The notes beneath the pieces are model-generated. The model was not told the DNA's origin. It searched no databases and saw nothing but the letters and a program-made list of their open reading frames with translations. Position numbers and translations under genes: made by a program. Below, one piece after another: positions 1-7,388 of a DNA stretch of 15,171 nt. Where the stretch lies: contig CAIRMY010000274.1 of assembly GCA_903879775.1 (NCBI GenBank), positions 1-15,171 on the forward strand. Reading direction: 5' to 3'. This DNA is from an uncultured Bacteroidota bacterium (GTDB lineage Bacteria > Bacteroidota > Bacteroidia > NS11-12g > UBA955). The stretch's first letter is position 1. Each line of letters opens with the position of its first letter.

Positions 1-90
1 ATTGATATAAGTGAGCACAATCGTGGGATTTTTATCTATGAGATAACCCTTGGTGGCACTGTTGAAAGAGGAAAATTGATATTGGAATAA
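1..90 (+). CDS. C-terminal end of a probable T9SS-secreted protein (5' partial)
   Basis: The open frame runs in from the left edge and ends at TAA 88-90, leaving 29 residues. The tail contains GIFIYEITLGG followed by the terminal GKLILE. This matches the shape of the type A C-terminal sorting domain of type IX secretion cargo: a G-[IVL]-Y/F-x-Y segment, a short turn, then GK-[LI]-hydrophobic to the end. If correct, the full protein is exported through the outer membrane and its tail is cleaved during T9SS maturation. The passenger domain lies outside the window, so no function can be given. The assignment rests only on this short tail. Confidence 0.55.
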   Translation: MDISEHNRGIFIYEITLGGTVERGKLILE

Positions 91-93
91 GAA

Positions 94-291
94 TTATTTT
101 TGAATGATAATTTTGACCTCCGTGCCTGAGTTTATTTCTGAAGTGATTTCAAATTTAGCATTGATGAAGTTGAGCATTTTATAAATAAGAGAATAGCCAA
201 TGCCATAACTTTCATATTCTAGGTTATTTCTATGGGCTACGGTAATTGTTTTGTTTAGTTTAGAACTTGAATCTTTGTAAATCCCTAATTT
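94..291 (-). pseudogene. Remnant of a sensor histidine kinase ATPase domain
   Basis: The minus-strand frame from after the stop at 292-294 to TAA 94-96 gives 65 residues. Its second half resembles the end of a HATPase_c domain: SYGIGYSLIYKML looks like the G2 box and following helix (family form G-x-G-L/Y-x-L/I), then FEITSEINSGTEVKIII matches the last strands. The upstream G1 (DxGxG) and N boxes, the phosphoacceptor helix and any sensor domain are missing. An in-frame stop precedes the fragment and there is no convincing start codon. I read it as the 3' stump of a truncated kinase gene. It converges on the T9SS-tail gene with 3 bases between stop codons. Chance similarity cannot be excluded for so short a piece. 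Confidence 0.5.
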
Positions 292-300
292 TTATTGGGC

Positions 301-318
301 TGTAGACATTTGTCTACA
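301..318. repeat. Perfect 18-bp palindrome (operator-like)
   Basis: The sequence is TGTAGACA-TT-TGTCTACA, two 8-bp arms around a 2-bp centre. It lies 57 bp upstream of the small signal-peptide ORF. It shares the outer arms TGTAGA/TCTACA and the inner ATTT with the palindrome at 523-540. The size and symmetry suit a dimeric repressor site. The ACA-NN-TGT core recalls BlaI/MecI/CopY-type operators, but no such regulator is present in the window. Confidence 0.5.
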
Positions 319-374
319 AGTTATTAACACTGCTGTTTTTAACTTCGTACTTTATTACGCTAAATGCGCAAAAT

Positions 375-527
375 ATGAAGCAAAAAACGAAATTAATTTC
401 ATCAATTGTAATGCTAATGTTATTGCTTACAGGCAATTATGTATTTGCACAAACTGGTTTCCCTCAACAAAAACGAACAGGACTATGGTTAAAGAGTGGT
501 ATTCCAATGTACTCCCTTTGCTTGTAG
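375..527 (+). CDS. Short ORF with a signal peptide, probably a truncated exported protein
   Basis: ATG at 375 opens 50 codons ending at TAG 525-527. Residues 1-25 form a clear Sec signal peptide: basic MKQKTK, a hydrophobic stretch ISSIVMLMLLL, and a VFA|Q-type cleavage site. Only about 25 residues follow, with no recognisable domain. The composition reads like the beginning of a larger exported protein whose body has been lost. It sits between two related palindromes, and the second overlaps its stop codon. It may be a gene remnant, a genuine small secreted peptide, or chance. No function is assigned. Confidence 0.35.
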   Translation: MKQKTKLISSIVMLMLLLTGNYVFAQTGFPQQKRTGLWLKSGIPMYSLCL

Positions 528-541
528 ATATTTCTCTACAA
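522..541. repeat. Second palindrome, possible operator or weak terminator
   Basis: TTGTAGA and TCTACAA form a 7-bp stem around tatttc. Aligned to the palindrome at 301-318, the 18-bp core differs at only two positions. Read on the plus strand it overlaps the stop codon of the short ORF and is followed by a T-rich tract at 547-552. It could therefore also act as a weak intrinsic terminator. It lies 44 bp beyond the 3' end of the TonB-dependent receptor gene. Confidence 0.45.
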
Positions 542-584
542 ATATATTTTTTGCACTTGTATGTCTTTCGTTTTTATCTTTAAT

Positions 585-3065
585 TTAAAAAATATATCCC
601 AAACTAATGTTCCAATTTCTTAATGCACTCGGGAAAACAAAAACTTCTTGTACCAATGCCCTGTTGTACATATATCCCCAGGTATACCCGTTGTTTGCGT
701 AATATTGATTGCTCAAATTGTTGCCTTGTAGTTTTAAATTGAATTGTTTACCTCTGTTTAATAAATATTTGTACCCAATGGTGATTTCTTCAAAATGATA
801 GGCTCCAATACTTCTGCTTTCGTTGCCAGTGTTGTCTAAATATTGTTTTCCGACCATTTTTCTGAAAAATTGAATGAACAATTGACTTGTTTGTTGATGA
901 ACAACTTTACCGCTGAAATCTTCAGAACTCGTGGCTTTTTTAAAGAAGTTGACAGCATAATTTAGACCAAATGAACTGACTTGGTTCGGCGAATATGAAA
1001 TGGGTGCATTTTTGAAAATAGTGTCAACTTTTTCATTGGTGCCATAATCTAACCAGCTTGCTGGAGCGCTAGAAATTCTATTTTCGCTGAATGAAATATT
1101 GCCAATAAATGAAAGTTGGTAGCTATATTTTCCGTTAAAATGAGTGCGTTTTTCTGAATTGAATAAACTGGTATTCGTTTCAATTTCTATGCCCGCCCTA
1201 TAACTTTCTGCAACATTCACCCTTAAGGCAGTACCTACATCATTCAAAGCTCCAGAGAGTACAAGTTGGTCTTTGTAATCCATGAAATATCCATTGATTT
1301 TTAAATTCATTAATTGGTGATTTTGAAATACTGTTTTGTTCTGTGTTCTGATATTAATTTCATATCCTAGTTCATAATCTGTCATTCTTTCAGGTTTTGG
1401 AACTATTCCACCAGTATTATCTATAAAGTCGCTTCTTGCAGGTTCTTTATTTCCAATTCCTAAAGATCCACTGAATTCATGATTGAAATGTAAAGCAGTT
1501 GAATTCTTTTGCATGATTGCATGATTGATTTTATAAGCAAATCCAGCTTTAGGATTGAAAAATGAAAAGTTTCCCTTGAAGTTTATTGGGACTAAATCAT
1601 TGTCGGTGCCGTTTCCTTCGTGAATGACTTTTCTACCTTGAACGTCTAAGAAGTAATTGAATTTCTGAGATACATTTTGATTGTATTTTAGAAATAAACT
1701 AAGATCTGTTTTATTTCCAATGGCCTGGTAATATTGCTTAGGTAAATTGTTGTTGGAATATTGATTGTTGGCGGAAAAAACTTGTGTCACAAATCCATAA
1801 TGTTGTCCAAAATATTGATTTGCAGAAACTCCAATTGTAAATTGTTGATTCTTTTTATTCACGAAGTAGTTCATATTTACTCCAATTAAATCGTTCTTTA
1901 ACCAACGTTGTCTCACCAAATCACTTTGTGTCATGATTGCGATGAGTCCTGTATCGCCGGTTGTAATATTCGGAAGGTTGTATTTAGATAATTTATCGGA
2001 AAATCTAAATTGCTCAAAATATCCCTCCCCATGAGTATAATAGAGTGTGGTATTGATGATGCTTTGATCATTGATTTGGTGATTGAAATACAAATGGGCG
2101 TGATGTTGCTGATAGTTATCGGTTTCGTTATTGTATTTATAATAGTTGTAAGTGTTTGATTTGCTATTGAAAAGATTGGCACTGTCTTGTGAATTTTGGT
2201 ATGTATAACCCACACCTGCATTTCTATAATAATGGTCAATGAGGGCTAAAGAATCTGAAGGTGAGTTAGATTTCCCCAAATTAAATTTTTCAATTGGAAT
2301 GCCCCACCATGCTTGATAGGTCTTTTCTGTCCCTCCAAAAACCAAAAGTTTTAAAGAAGAATTGCCATTTGTATAGTTTGCGGAGGTGAAATAACTCCAA
2401 AGGTCAGATTTTGCGCGGTCAATGAAACCATCTGATGCAATATTTGAAACACGCCCACTGAAATTTAGGATGTGGTTTGATTTAAATAGGTAATTGGGAC
2501 TGCTAAATTTTGCTGTAAATTTTCTTGAATTAAAGCTTCCGTAACTCAGATTAAATTCGTTCGTATTTGAGTTAGATGTTTGAATGTTGACACTTGCACC
2601 AAAAGCACCGGCACCAGACAAGCTACCACCAATACCGCGTTGAACGGTAATGTTACCTGCTGAACTAGCCAAATCTGGCATATTTACCCAGAATGTTCCT
2701 TGGCTTTCAGCGTCGTTGATCGGAACTCCATTGATTGTAACATTGGTTCGAGTGGCATCGCTGCCACGAACCCTGATACCCGTATACCCGATACCATTTC
2801 CTGCGTCGGAAGTTGTAATAACATTTGGAAGTTGTTGCAAGAGAATTGGAATGTCTCTTCCAGTGTTGATGGCATTCAATTGATTTTCTGAAAGGGTATT
2901 CACATTGCTGCCATTCGTTTTAGTATGATTGGCAATCACAATCACGTTTTCAATGGTTTTTAGGGTATCCGTTTTTGAAATCTGTAATTTCATTTGCTGA
3001 GCCCAAGCTTTAGAAAATATCAGGCAAATGCTGAAAACAAATGGAATGGTTTTTTTGAAATTCAT
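585..3065 (-). CDS. TonB-dependent outer-membrane receptor, probable thiamine transporter
   Basis: The 826-residue protein starts at ATG 3065 with a signal peptide ending near AWAQ (residues 20-23). A TonB-box-like segment, ENVIVIA (39-45), follows. The plug domain comes next, with GIRVRGSDATRTNVTINGVP and an ITVQRGIGG segment. The rest is a long beta-barrel rich in alternating aromatic residues, ending in GYIF as barrel proteins do. It lacks the N-terminal carboxypeptidase-regulatory-like repeat common in SusC-type Bacteroidetes receptors. The substrate is inferred from the TPP riboswitch directly upstream: Bacteroidetes receptors under such switches are assigned to uptake of thiamine or related compounds, with TonB/ExbBD supplying energy. 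No inner-membrane thiamine transporter or thiamine biosynthesis gene is visible here. The frame is intact. Confidence 0.9.
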   Translation of the reverse strand: MNFKKTIPFVFSICLIFSKAWAQQMKLQISKTDTLKTIENVIVIANHTKTNGSNVNTLSENQLNAINTGRDIPILLQQLPNVITTSDAGNGIGYTGIRVRGSDATRTNVTINGVPINDAESQGTFWVNMPDLASSAGNITVQRGIGGSLSGAGAFGASVNIQTSNSNTNEFNLSYGSFNSRKFTAKFSSPNYLFKSNHILNFSGRVSNIASDGFIDRAKSDLWSYFTSANYTNGNSSLKLLVFGGTEKTYQAWWGIPIEKFNLGKSNSPSDSLALIDHYYRNAGVGYTYQNSQDSANLFNSKSNTYNYYKYNNETDNYQQHHAHLYFNHQINDQSIINTTLYYTHGEGYFEQFRFSDKLSKYNLPNITTGDTGLIAIMTQSDLVRQRWLKNDLIGVNMNYFVNKKNQQFTIGVSANQYFGQHYGFVTQVFSANNQYSNNNLPKQYYQAIGNKTDLSLFLKYNQNVSQKFNYFLDVQGRKVIHEGNGTDNDLVPINFKGNFSFFNPKAGFAYKINHAIMQKNSTALHFNHEFSGSLGIGNKEPARSDFIDNTGGIVPKPERMTDYELGYEINIRTQNKTVFQNHQLMNLKINGYFMDYKDQLVLSGALNDVGTALRVNVAESYRAGIEIETNTSLFNSEKRTHFNGKYSYQLSFIGNISFSENRISSAPASWLDYGTNEKVDTIFKNAPISYSPNQVSSFGLNYAVNFFKKATSSEDFSGKVVHQQTSQLFIQFFRKMVGKQYLDNTGNESRSIGAYHFEEITIGYKYLLNRGKQFNLKLQGNNLSNQYYANNGYTWGYMYNRALVQEVFVFPSALRNWNISLGYIF

Positions 3066-3095
3066 GTCTCGGTTTTTAGGTTTTACATCCGAGAC
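3066..3095 (-). promoter_or_regulatory. Riboswitch expression platform: start-codon sequestering hairpin
   Basis: In the transcript, GTCTCGG (3095-3089) can pair perfectly with CCGAGAC (3072-3066), whose last base directly precedes the receptor ATG. The loop is 16 nt. No U-tract follows, so control is more likely at translation initiation than termination. The upstream arm can alternatively pair with CTGAGAT of the TPP aptamer (3165-3159), giving a plausible antisequestor. A second small hairpin, TCAAGT-TTC-ACTTGA, lies between aptamer and platform. Confidence 0.65.
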
Positions 3096-3114
3096 GCGTC
3101 AAGTGAAACTTGAT

Positions 3115-3190
3115 CATTTCCCTTCGCAGGCATTATCCTGAGCAGGTTAACGGGTATAATCTCAGCGCTCATTTAGAGGCACCCCGAATG
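3115..3190 (-). promoter_or_regulatory. TPP (thiamine pyrophosphate) riboswitch aptamer
   Basis: The minus strand carries the hallmark THI-box blocks in order: GGGGTGC, then GCTGAGATTATACCC, then AACCTGCTCAGGATAATGCC and GCGAAGGGA. The closing P1 helix can be formed by CATT (3190-3187) with AATG (3118-3115). CTGAGA contacts the pyrimidine ring and the GCGAAGGGA side binds the diphosphate in known TPP riboswitches. It lies between the receptor promoter and its start codon, so high TPP is expected to repress the receptor. Confidence 0.95.
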
Positions 3191-3196
3191 TGAGTT

Positions 3197-3230
3197 CAAA
3201 GGTATCAAAATTTAAACGCATATCTGCAAA
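3197..3230 (-). promoter_or_regulatory. Promoter of the thiamine receptor transcript
   Basis: TACCTTTG (3204-3197) is an exact match to the Bacteroidetes -7 consensus TAnnTTTG. A TTTG -33 element lies at 3230-3227, 22 nt upstream and within the usual spacing. Transcription would begin near 3190, where the TPP aptamer starts. This supports both calls. Confidence 0.75.
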
Positions 3231-3324
3231 TCTTTCTTGATTTATTTTTTCAATGAACGATTCTAGGTAATGCTGCATTCATTTTTATTGTGATGATAAA
3301 ATGAAGCCATTCCAAATTGTGTGG

Positions 3325-3354
3325 TTGATTTATGATTTGTGTTCTTTATTTTTG
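3325..3354 (+). promoter_or_regulatory. Promoter of the M1 aminopeptidase operon
   Basis: TTG at 3325-3327, a 19-nt spacer and TATTTTTG at 3347-3354 match the Bacteroidetes promoter pattern. The predicted start site, a few bases after 3354, leaves almost no leader before ATG 3363. It lies downstream of the alternative GTG start at 3339, which decides the start choice. Confidence 0.65.
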
Positions 3355-3362
3355 TTTTTACG

Positions 3363-5525
3363 ATGTTTCTAAAGTCAATATCCCTCAGAAAATATATTCT
3401 TTTATTTAGCATTTTTGGCCTTATCCAAGTTGTTTTTGCCCATGGCATTCCGAAGTTGGGTGAGAAAATTGTGCGCAACCATAGTTTTTCGAATTATAAA
3501 GTTGTGAATCCCTACAAGTTGGATTTGGAATTGGATATTGATATGCAAAACCAAATGATTTACGGTTCAGTAACCTATCATTTGAAATGGAATTTTCGAG
3601 ATAAAAGGAATCAAAAGAATGCTCCGAAAGTTTCTCAAAAAGGAATGTTAAGCGCAATGAATGATCCTCAAGATATGGCAATATTTGATACGAAAGGACT
3701 TGTAATTGAGAAAATTGAAGGACAAAGTGGTTTGTTAGATTGGAAATTAACGCGTTCTGATAAAATTTTAGGCACTGCATTGGAAGTAAATTTACCTCAA
3801 CATGATTCTGTGATTGTCATACACTATAGAACGTATTCAAAGCAGGAATTTAAAAAAGTTGATGAATCTTTTATTTCTGCAATTCAGTGGTTGAGTCCTG
3901 AGCAAACTTTCGATAAAAAACAGCCATTTATGTTTAGTCAATCGCAGGCAATTTTGGCCCGTACTTGGTTGCCTTGTATGGATGCGCCCGCAGTTAAATT
4001 TACGTACAATGCAAAAGTGAATTTTCCTTCAAATCTAAATGCAGTCATGAGTGCTCAGAGATATGAAGGAATTGCTGATTTTCTAAAGGATTACCCTACG
4101 AAAGCGGGTGAGTTTAAAAATTTTGGGAAACATATCTCTCGTTTTTCTGATTTTAAAACACTCTATTTTCATCAGAGCTTGCCCATAACTTCTTATTTAA
4201 TGGCCATTGCAGTTGGGGATTTTAATTTTAAGAAATTGGGAAAGCAATGCGGTGTTTATGCGGAACCTGGTTTGCTAGAAAAAGCAGCATGGGAATTTGC
4301 CGATTTGCCAAAAATGATTGATAGCGCTTCGGCTCTTTATGGAAAATATGCATGGAAAGAATACAATGTTCTAGTGCTTCCTACAAGTTTTCCTTTTGGA
4401 GGGATGGAAAATCCTGTGGTGACATTTGCCACTCCGACCATCATCACAGGTGATCGTAGTTTGGTGAGTTTGTTGGCTCATGAATTGGCGCATAGCTGGA
4501 GTGGAAATTTGGTGACCAATGAAACTTGGGATGATTTTTGGCTCAATGAAGGGTTTACAGTGTATTTCGAAAGTAGAATTATGGAGAAACTCTATGGTAA
4601 AGATTATGCAGATATGCTCACAGTTTTGGGCCTTGGTGAATTGAGGAAAACATTGAAAGACCTTATGAAAAATGCCCCAGCAGATACCCGGTTAAAACTT
4701 GATCTTAAGGGTAGAAACCCCGATGATGGTTTAACCGACATTGCCTATGAAAAAGGTCGTTTTTTCTTGCTTTGGTGCGAACAGCAAATGGGAAGGAAAA
4801 AGTGGGATAAATTCTTGAATCAGTATTTCAAAAAACATGCATTTTCGACATCAAATACTGAAGTTTTCATAAAGGAACTTTTAGATTTTTATACTTCAAA
4901 TTATAGCAGCGGTTGGATGGTGTCTGCCAATTTTTCGAAAAGCGTGAAACAGTGGATTTATGAAATTGGTTTTCAAGAACCTAAGGTTAGAAGTACCTAT
5001 TTATTGGCTGCTGAAGGGTTGTCGGCGCATTTGAATGGTTTGAATCAGCAAAATATTTCTTTTGCAAAGGAGAAAGGTTTATCGCTCAATCCTGAAACCA
5101 AAACTTGGACAACCCACCATTATTTGCATTTTCTGCGAAACTTAGACAGTTTAAGTTTTGCGAATATGCGTTATTTGGATTCAGTTTTTCATTTTTCGCT
5201 CACGTTGAACAGTGAAATTGCATTCGATTGGTGTATGCTGAGCATCAAGTCTGGATATTTGCCTGCATATGGATTTATTGATCAATTCCTGAACCGTGTA
5301 GGTCGTAGGAAATTTGTATATCCTATTTATGAAAAATTGATAGAAGTCAGTCAATTAAAAGCCAAAGCTTGGAAGAAAATAAATAACCAGGGTTCATTCA
5401 CTTTGGAACAATTGCCAGAATTTAATTTGGCGCTTGATGCTTATGAAAAAGCGAATTCTGGGTACCATAGTGTTACGCGCACTTCAATTGATGAACTTTT
5501 TCATTTCGACGAATGGAAAAAGTAG
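3363..5525 (+). CDS. Exported M1-family zinc aminopeptidase (leukotriene A4 hydrolase-like)
   Basis: From ATG 3363 the product is 720 residues. It opens with a signal peptide (basic SLRK, then a hydrophobic run ending VVFA). The N-terminal beta domain of M1 enzymes precedes the catalytic core. Key sites are GGMEN at 346-350 (substrate amino-group binding), the zinc motif HELAH at 373-377 with the third ligand in NEGF at Glu396, and a catalytic Tyr in AYEKG at 462. The text around these sites, HSWSGNLVTN and FWLNEGFTVYFE, is closest to the LTA4H/aminopeptidase B branch. The length and helical C-terminal region also fit that branch. It should remove N-terminal residues from peptides in the periplasm. 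A GTG at 3339 would add eight residues but lies inside or upstream of the promoter, so I reject it. The 3' end overlaps the next gene by 13 bp, indicating co-expression. Confidence 0.93.
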   Translation: MFLKSISLRKYILLFSIFGLIQVVFAHGIPKLGEKIVRNHSFSNYKVVNPYKLDLELDIDMQNQMIYGSVTYHLKWNFRDKRNQKNAPKVSQKGMLSAMNDPQDMAIFDTKGLVIEKIEGQSGLLDWKLTRSDKILGTALEVNLPQHDSVIVIHYRTYSKQEFKKVDESFISAIQWLSPEQTFDKKQPFMFSQSQAILARTWLPCMDAPAVKFTYNAKVNFPSNLNAVMSAQRYEGIADFLKDYPTKAGEFKNFGKHISRFSDFKTLYFHQSLPITSYLMAIAVGDFNFKKLGKQCGVYAEPGLLEKAAWEFADLPKMIDSASALYGKYAWKEYNVLVLPTSFPFGGMENPVVTFATPTIITGDRSLVSLLAHELAHSWSGNLVTNETWDDFWLNEGFTVYFESRIMEKLYGKDYADMLTVLGLGELRKTLKDLMKNAPADTRLKLDLKGRNPDDGLTDIAYEKGRFFLLWCEQQMGRKKWDKFLNQYFKKHAFSTSNTEVFIKELLDFYTSNYSSGWMVSANFSKSVKQWIYEIGFQEPKVRSTYLLAAEGLSAHLNGLNQQNISFAKEKGLSLNPETKTWTTHHYLHFLRNLDSLSFANMRYLDSVFHFSLTLNSEIAFDWCMLSIKSGYLPAYGFIDQFLNRVGRRKFVYPIYEKLIEVSQLKAKAWKKINNQGSFTLEQLPEFNLALDAYEKANSGYHSVTRTSIDELFHFDEWKK

Positions 5526-6436
5526 ATTTTTCTAATTTTGATCTATCTTTAGATCGAAAGATTCATTTTGAACATGCCAAATTACAGTCCTTCAGTTTTA
5601 AGGATTTTGGAGATAAGGCAGTATTCATGCAGCGCGATGATTTAATTCACCCAGTAATTTCTGGAAATAAGTGGAGAAAATTAGAAGGTTGGGTGAGGTA
5701 TGCGCGTGAAAATGGTTTTCATACCTTGGTCACATTTGGTGGGGCGTTTAGCAATCATTTGGTTGCAACCGCGGCTGCTGGTTATCAACTTGGTTTTAAA
5801 ACCATTGGATTGCTTCGGGCCGATGAACACATTGAAAATCATTATTTGAGCATTGCTAAAGCTTACGGCATGCAGGTGGTTGGAGTTTCTCGTGAGTTAT
5901 ATCGAGAAAAAACGCAATTGTTGAATGAGTATGCTTCTCTTGAGGGACATTTGGTGATTCCTGAGGGTGGGCAAGGGGAACTTGCTTTTGAAGGTTTTGA
6001 ATCTTTGGTTGCTTCATTTGATGAACCCATAGATTTTATTGTTCATGCAAGTGCAACTGCCACCACCGCTGTTGGATTGGCCTTGGCCATTCAAAAATTG
6101 AATTTAAATATTCGAATTAAATCGATTTTGGTTTTAAAGAATTTACAATCTCAACTTGATTATGCCCGTGACTATGGTGTAGATGGTATGATCGATTTTG
6201 TGGATGGATTTCACTTTGGTGGTTATGCCAAGGTGACACCAGATTTACTCAGATTTAATGACCATTTTTCAGACGATACGCAAATCTTGATAGATCCGGT
6301 CTATACAGCTAAGGCATTATGGGCATTGCGTGAAATGATACATTGCAATGAAATTGATGGAAAGATTGCTTTTTTACATACCGGTGGCATGTTGGGTCGT
6401 TTTTCCGATAAATTTCAGAATATACAGAAGCGTTAA
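5513..6436 (+). CDS. PLP-dependent enzyme, ACC deaminase / D-cysteine desulfhydrase family
   Basis: The 307-residue cytosolic enzyme is of the tryptophan-synthase-beta fold (fold type II). The PLP lysine is Lys53 in SGNKWRKL. GGAFSNH (76-82) carries the Ser-Asn-His that holds substrate carboxylate and cofactor. PEGGQGELAFEGF and the C-terminal HTGGMLGRF (cofactor phosphate and ring region) fit the family. Members either open 1-aminocyclopropane-1-carboxylate to ammonia and 2-oxobutanoate, or desulfurise D-cysteine. Sequence by eye cannot separate these, and most bacterial members without plant association act on D-amino acids. It overlaps the upstream peptidase by 13 bp (ATG within the end of that gene), so the two are translationally linked. 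Whether they share a pathway in peptide or amino-acid breakdown is only inference. Confidence 0.88.
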   Translation: MEKVDFSNFDLSLDRKIHFEHAKLQSFSFKDFGDKAVFMQRDDLIHPVISGNKWRKLEGWVRYARENGFHTLVTFGGAFSNHLVATAAAGYQLGFKTIGLLRADEHIENHYLSIAKAYGMQVVGVSRELYREKTQLLNEYASLEGHLVIPEGGQGELAFEGFESLVASFDEPIDFIVHASATATTAVGLALAIQKLNLNIRIKSILVLKNLQSQLDYARDYGVDGMIDFVDGFHFGGYAKVTPDLLRFNDHFSDDTQILIDPVYTAKALWALREMIHCNEIDGKIAFLHTGGMLGRFSDKFQNIQKR

Positions 6437-6437
6437 A

Positions 6438-6890
6438 CTATTTGCCGGCGGGAATCATAGGGTCTACGGTCCCCGTAAGAATTAAATGTGTTTTTTGACC
6501 ATTTGTAAAAAATACATCTACATGTTTTCTAAAATATCCAAAGGTGTTGGCAGTTTTGTACGAAGCTGAAATCCAGCCGGTATCATTTGGCTTAATATCA
6601 TTTTTAGAATATTCAGATGCGGTGCAGCTACAACCGACTTCAACTCTGTCGATTTTAATCGTTTGTTGAGTTTGATTGACGAAGATGTATTTGGTGTTAG
6701 CTGGAGGACCGCTGGGTACCATTTTGAAGTCATGTATGTGCTCATTCCAAAGTATGGTGTCTGTTGAAACAATTTTTGCCTCAGGTTCAGAAGATTTTAC
6801 CTGTGTATTGGTTGTAGCCGGACTTTTACACTGCATGAAGAAAAACGTCCCTCCGAATAATAACATCAAATATGAAATTTTCGTTTTCAT
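6438..6890 (-). CDS. DUF1573 protein, putative lipoprotein
   Basis: The 150-residue protein begins MKTKISYLMLLFGG with a hydrophobic run ending at Cys21 (FFMQC). This is a plausible but imperfect lipobox, as Gln precedes the Cys. After a Ser/Thr-rich linker comes a DUF1573 domain (about 48-145): HDFKMVPSG, the paired cysteines VGCSCTA at 87 and 89, then the YKTANTFGYFRK and LTGTV strands. DUF1573 has an immunoglobulin-like fold related to ASH/MSP/Hydin domains, and its function is unknown. It is the last gene of the leftward cluster. Its start overlaps the preceding stop in ATGA (6887-6890), so translation is coupled. It is the most divergent copy together with its neighbour. Confidence 0.85.
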   Translation of the reverse strand: MKTKISYLMLLFGGTFFFMQCKSPATTNTQVKSSEPEAKIVSTDTILWNEHIHDFKMVPSGPPANTKYIFVNQTQQTIKIDRVEVGCSCTASEYSKNDIKPNDTGWISASYKTANTFGYFRKHVDVFFTNGQKTHLILTGTVDPMIPAGK

Positions 6891-7387
6891 TTCTTATCGG
6901 TTGTATTTTGAGGGATTTCGGTGTTGTGCACGCGAATTTGTTTTTTCTGATAGATGATTGGTTTTTGCCCTGCGCGCACAATATTGCGCACAATGGTGAT
7001 GTTTCCTTCAATAAGTAGCTCGAAGCTTGTATCATCATAGTCAACAATACTTCTTTTAAAATAAGGCCCCGGAGGGGTGTTTTGTGACATAAAGAAGAGG
7101 GTAATGGAATCGGTGCTATGAGGTTTGACACCTTTTTCTGGAAAAACAAAGTGAGTGCATTGACAATCGGGAGCAACTTGTGAGATATGAACGGTATCTG
7201 AGGAGTTGTTTTCAAAGTAAAATACTGCTTCTACAATGTCACCGAGATTGCAATTTTGAGTGATTTTATTTGTGCCGAGTACGCGAAGAACTCCGCGATT
7301 ATTATTGTTTAATTCACCAATAATTTGGGCGTTGCTTTTTAGAGAAAGCAAGCTTAATGTGATGATGATGAATTTTTTGAGATTCAT
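6887..7387 (-). CDS. Exported DUF1573-like protein
   Basis: From ATG 7387 it has 166 residues. The signal peptide MNLKKFIIITLSLLSLKSNA ends before Gln21, which is the reason for choosing this start over ATG 7402 (overlapping the preceding gene and adding MELTN ahead of the signal). The body shows the DUF1573 pattern: GDIVEAVFYFENNSSDTVHI, Cys75-Gln-Cys77 in APDCQC, a PGPYFKRSI segment matching the GYFRK strand of its paralogues, and the ELLIEGN strand. An additional Cys46 and a roughly 30-residue polar tail set it apart. The SIMPL-gene stop lies one base upstream and the next gene overlaps by four bases, so these form one operon. Periplasmic or surface location is inferred and the function is unknown. 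Confidence 0.8.
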   Translation of the reverse strand: MNLKKFIIITLSLLSLKSNAQIIGELNNNNRGVLRVLGTNKITQNCNLGDIVEAVFYFENNSSDTVHISQVAPDCQCTHFVFPEKGVKPHSTDSITLFFMSQNTPPGPYFKRSIVDYDDTSFELLIEGNITIVRNIVRAGQKPIIYQKKQIRVHNTEIPQNTTDKK

Positions 7388-7388
7388 G

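Noticed and set aside
2650..2891. Small ORFs on both strands inside the receptor plug region
   Set aside because: They overlap a well-supported gene, have no family features, and follow from its codon composition.
3339..3362. GTG start adding eight residues to the M1 aminopeptidase
   Set aside because: It overlaps the promoter, lies upstream of the predicted transcription start, and would place extra residues before a good signal peptide that begins at ATG 3363.
3421..3780. 119-codon minus-strand ORF opposite the M1 gene
   Set aside because: It lies wholly within a clear coding region and resembles no protein family.
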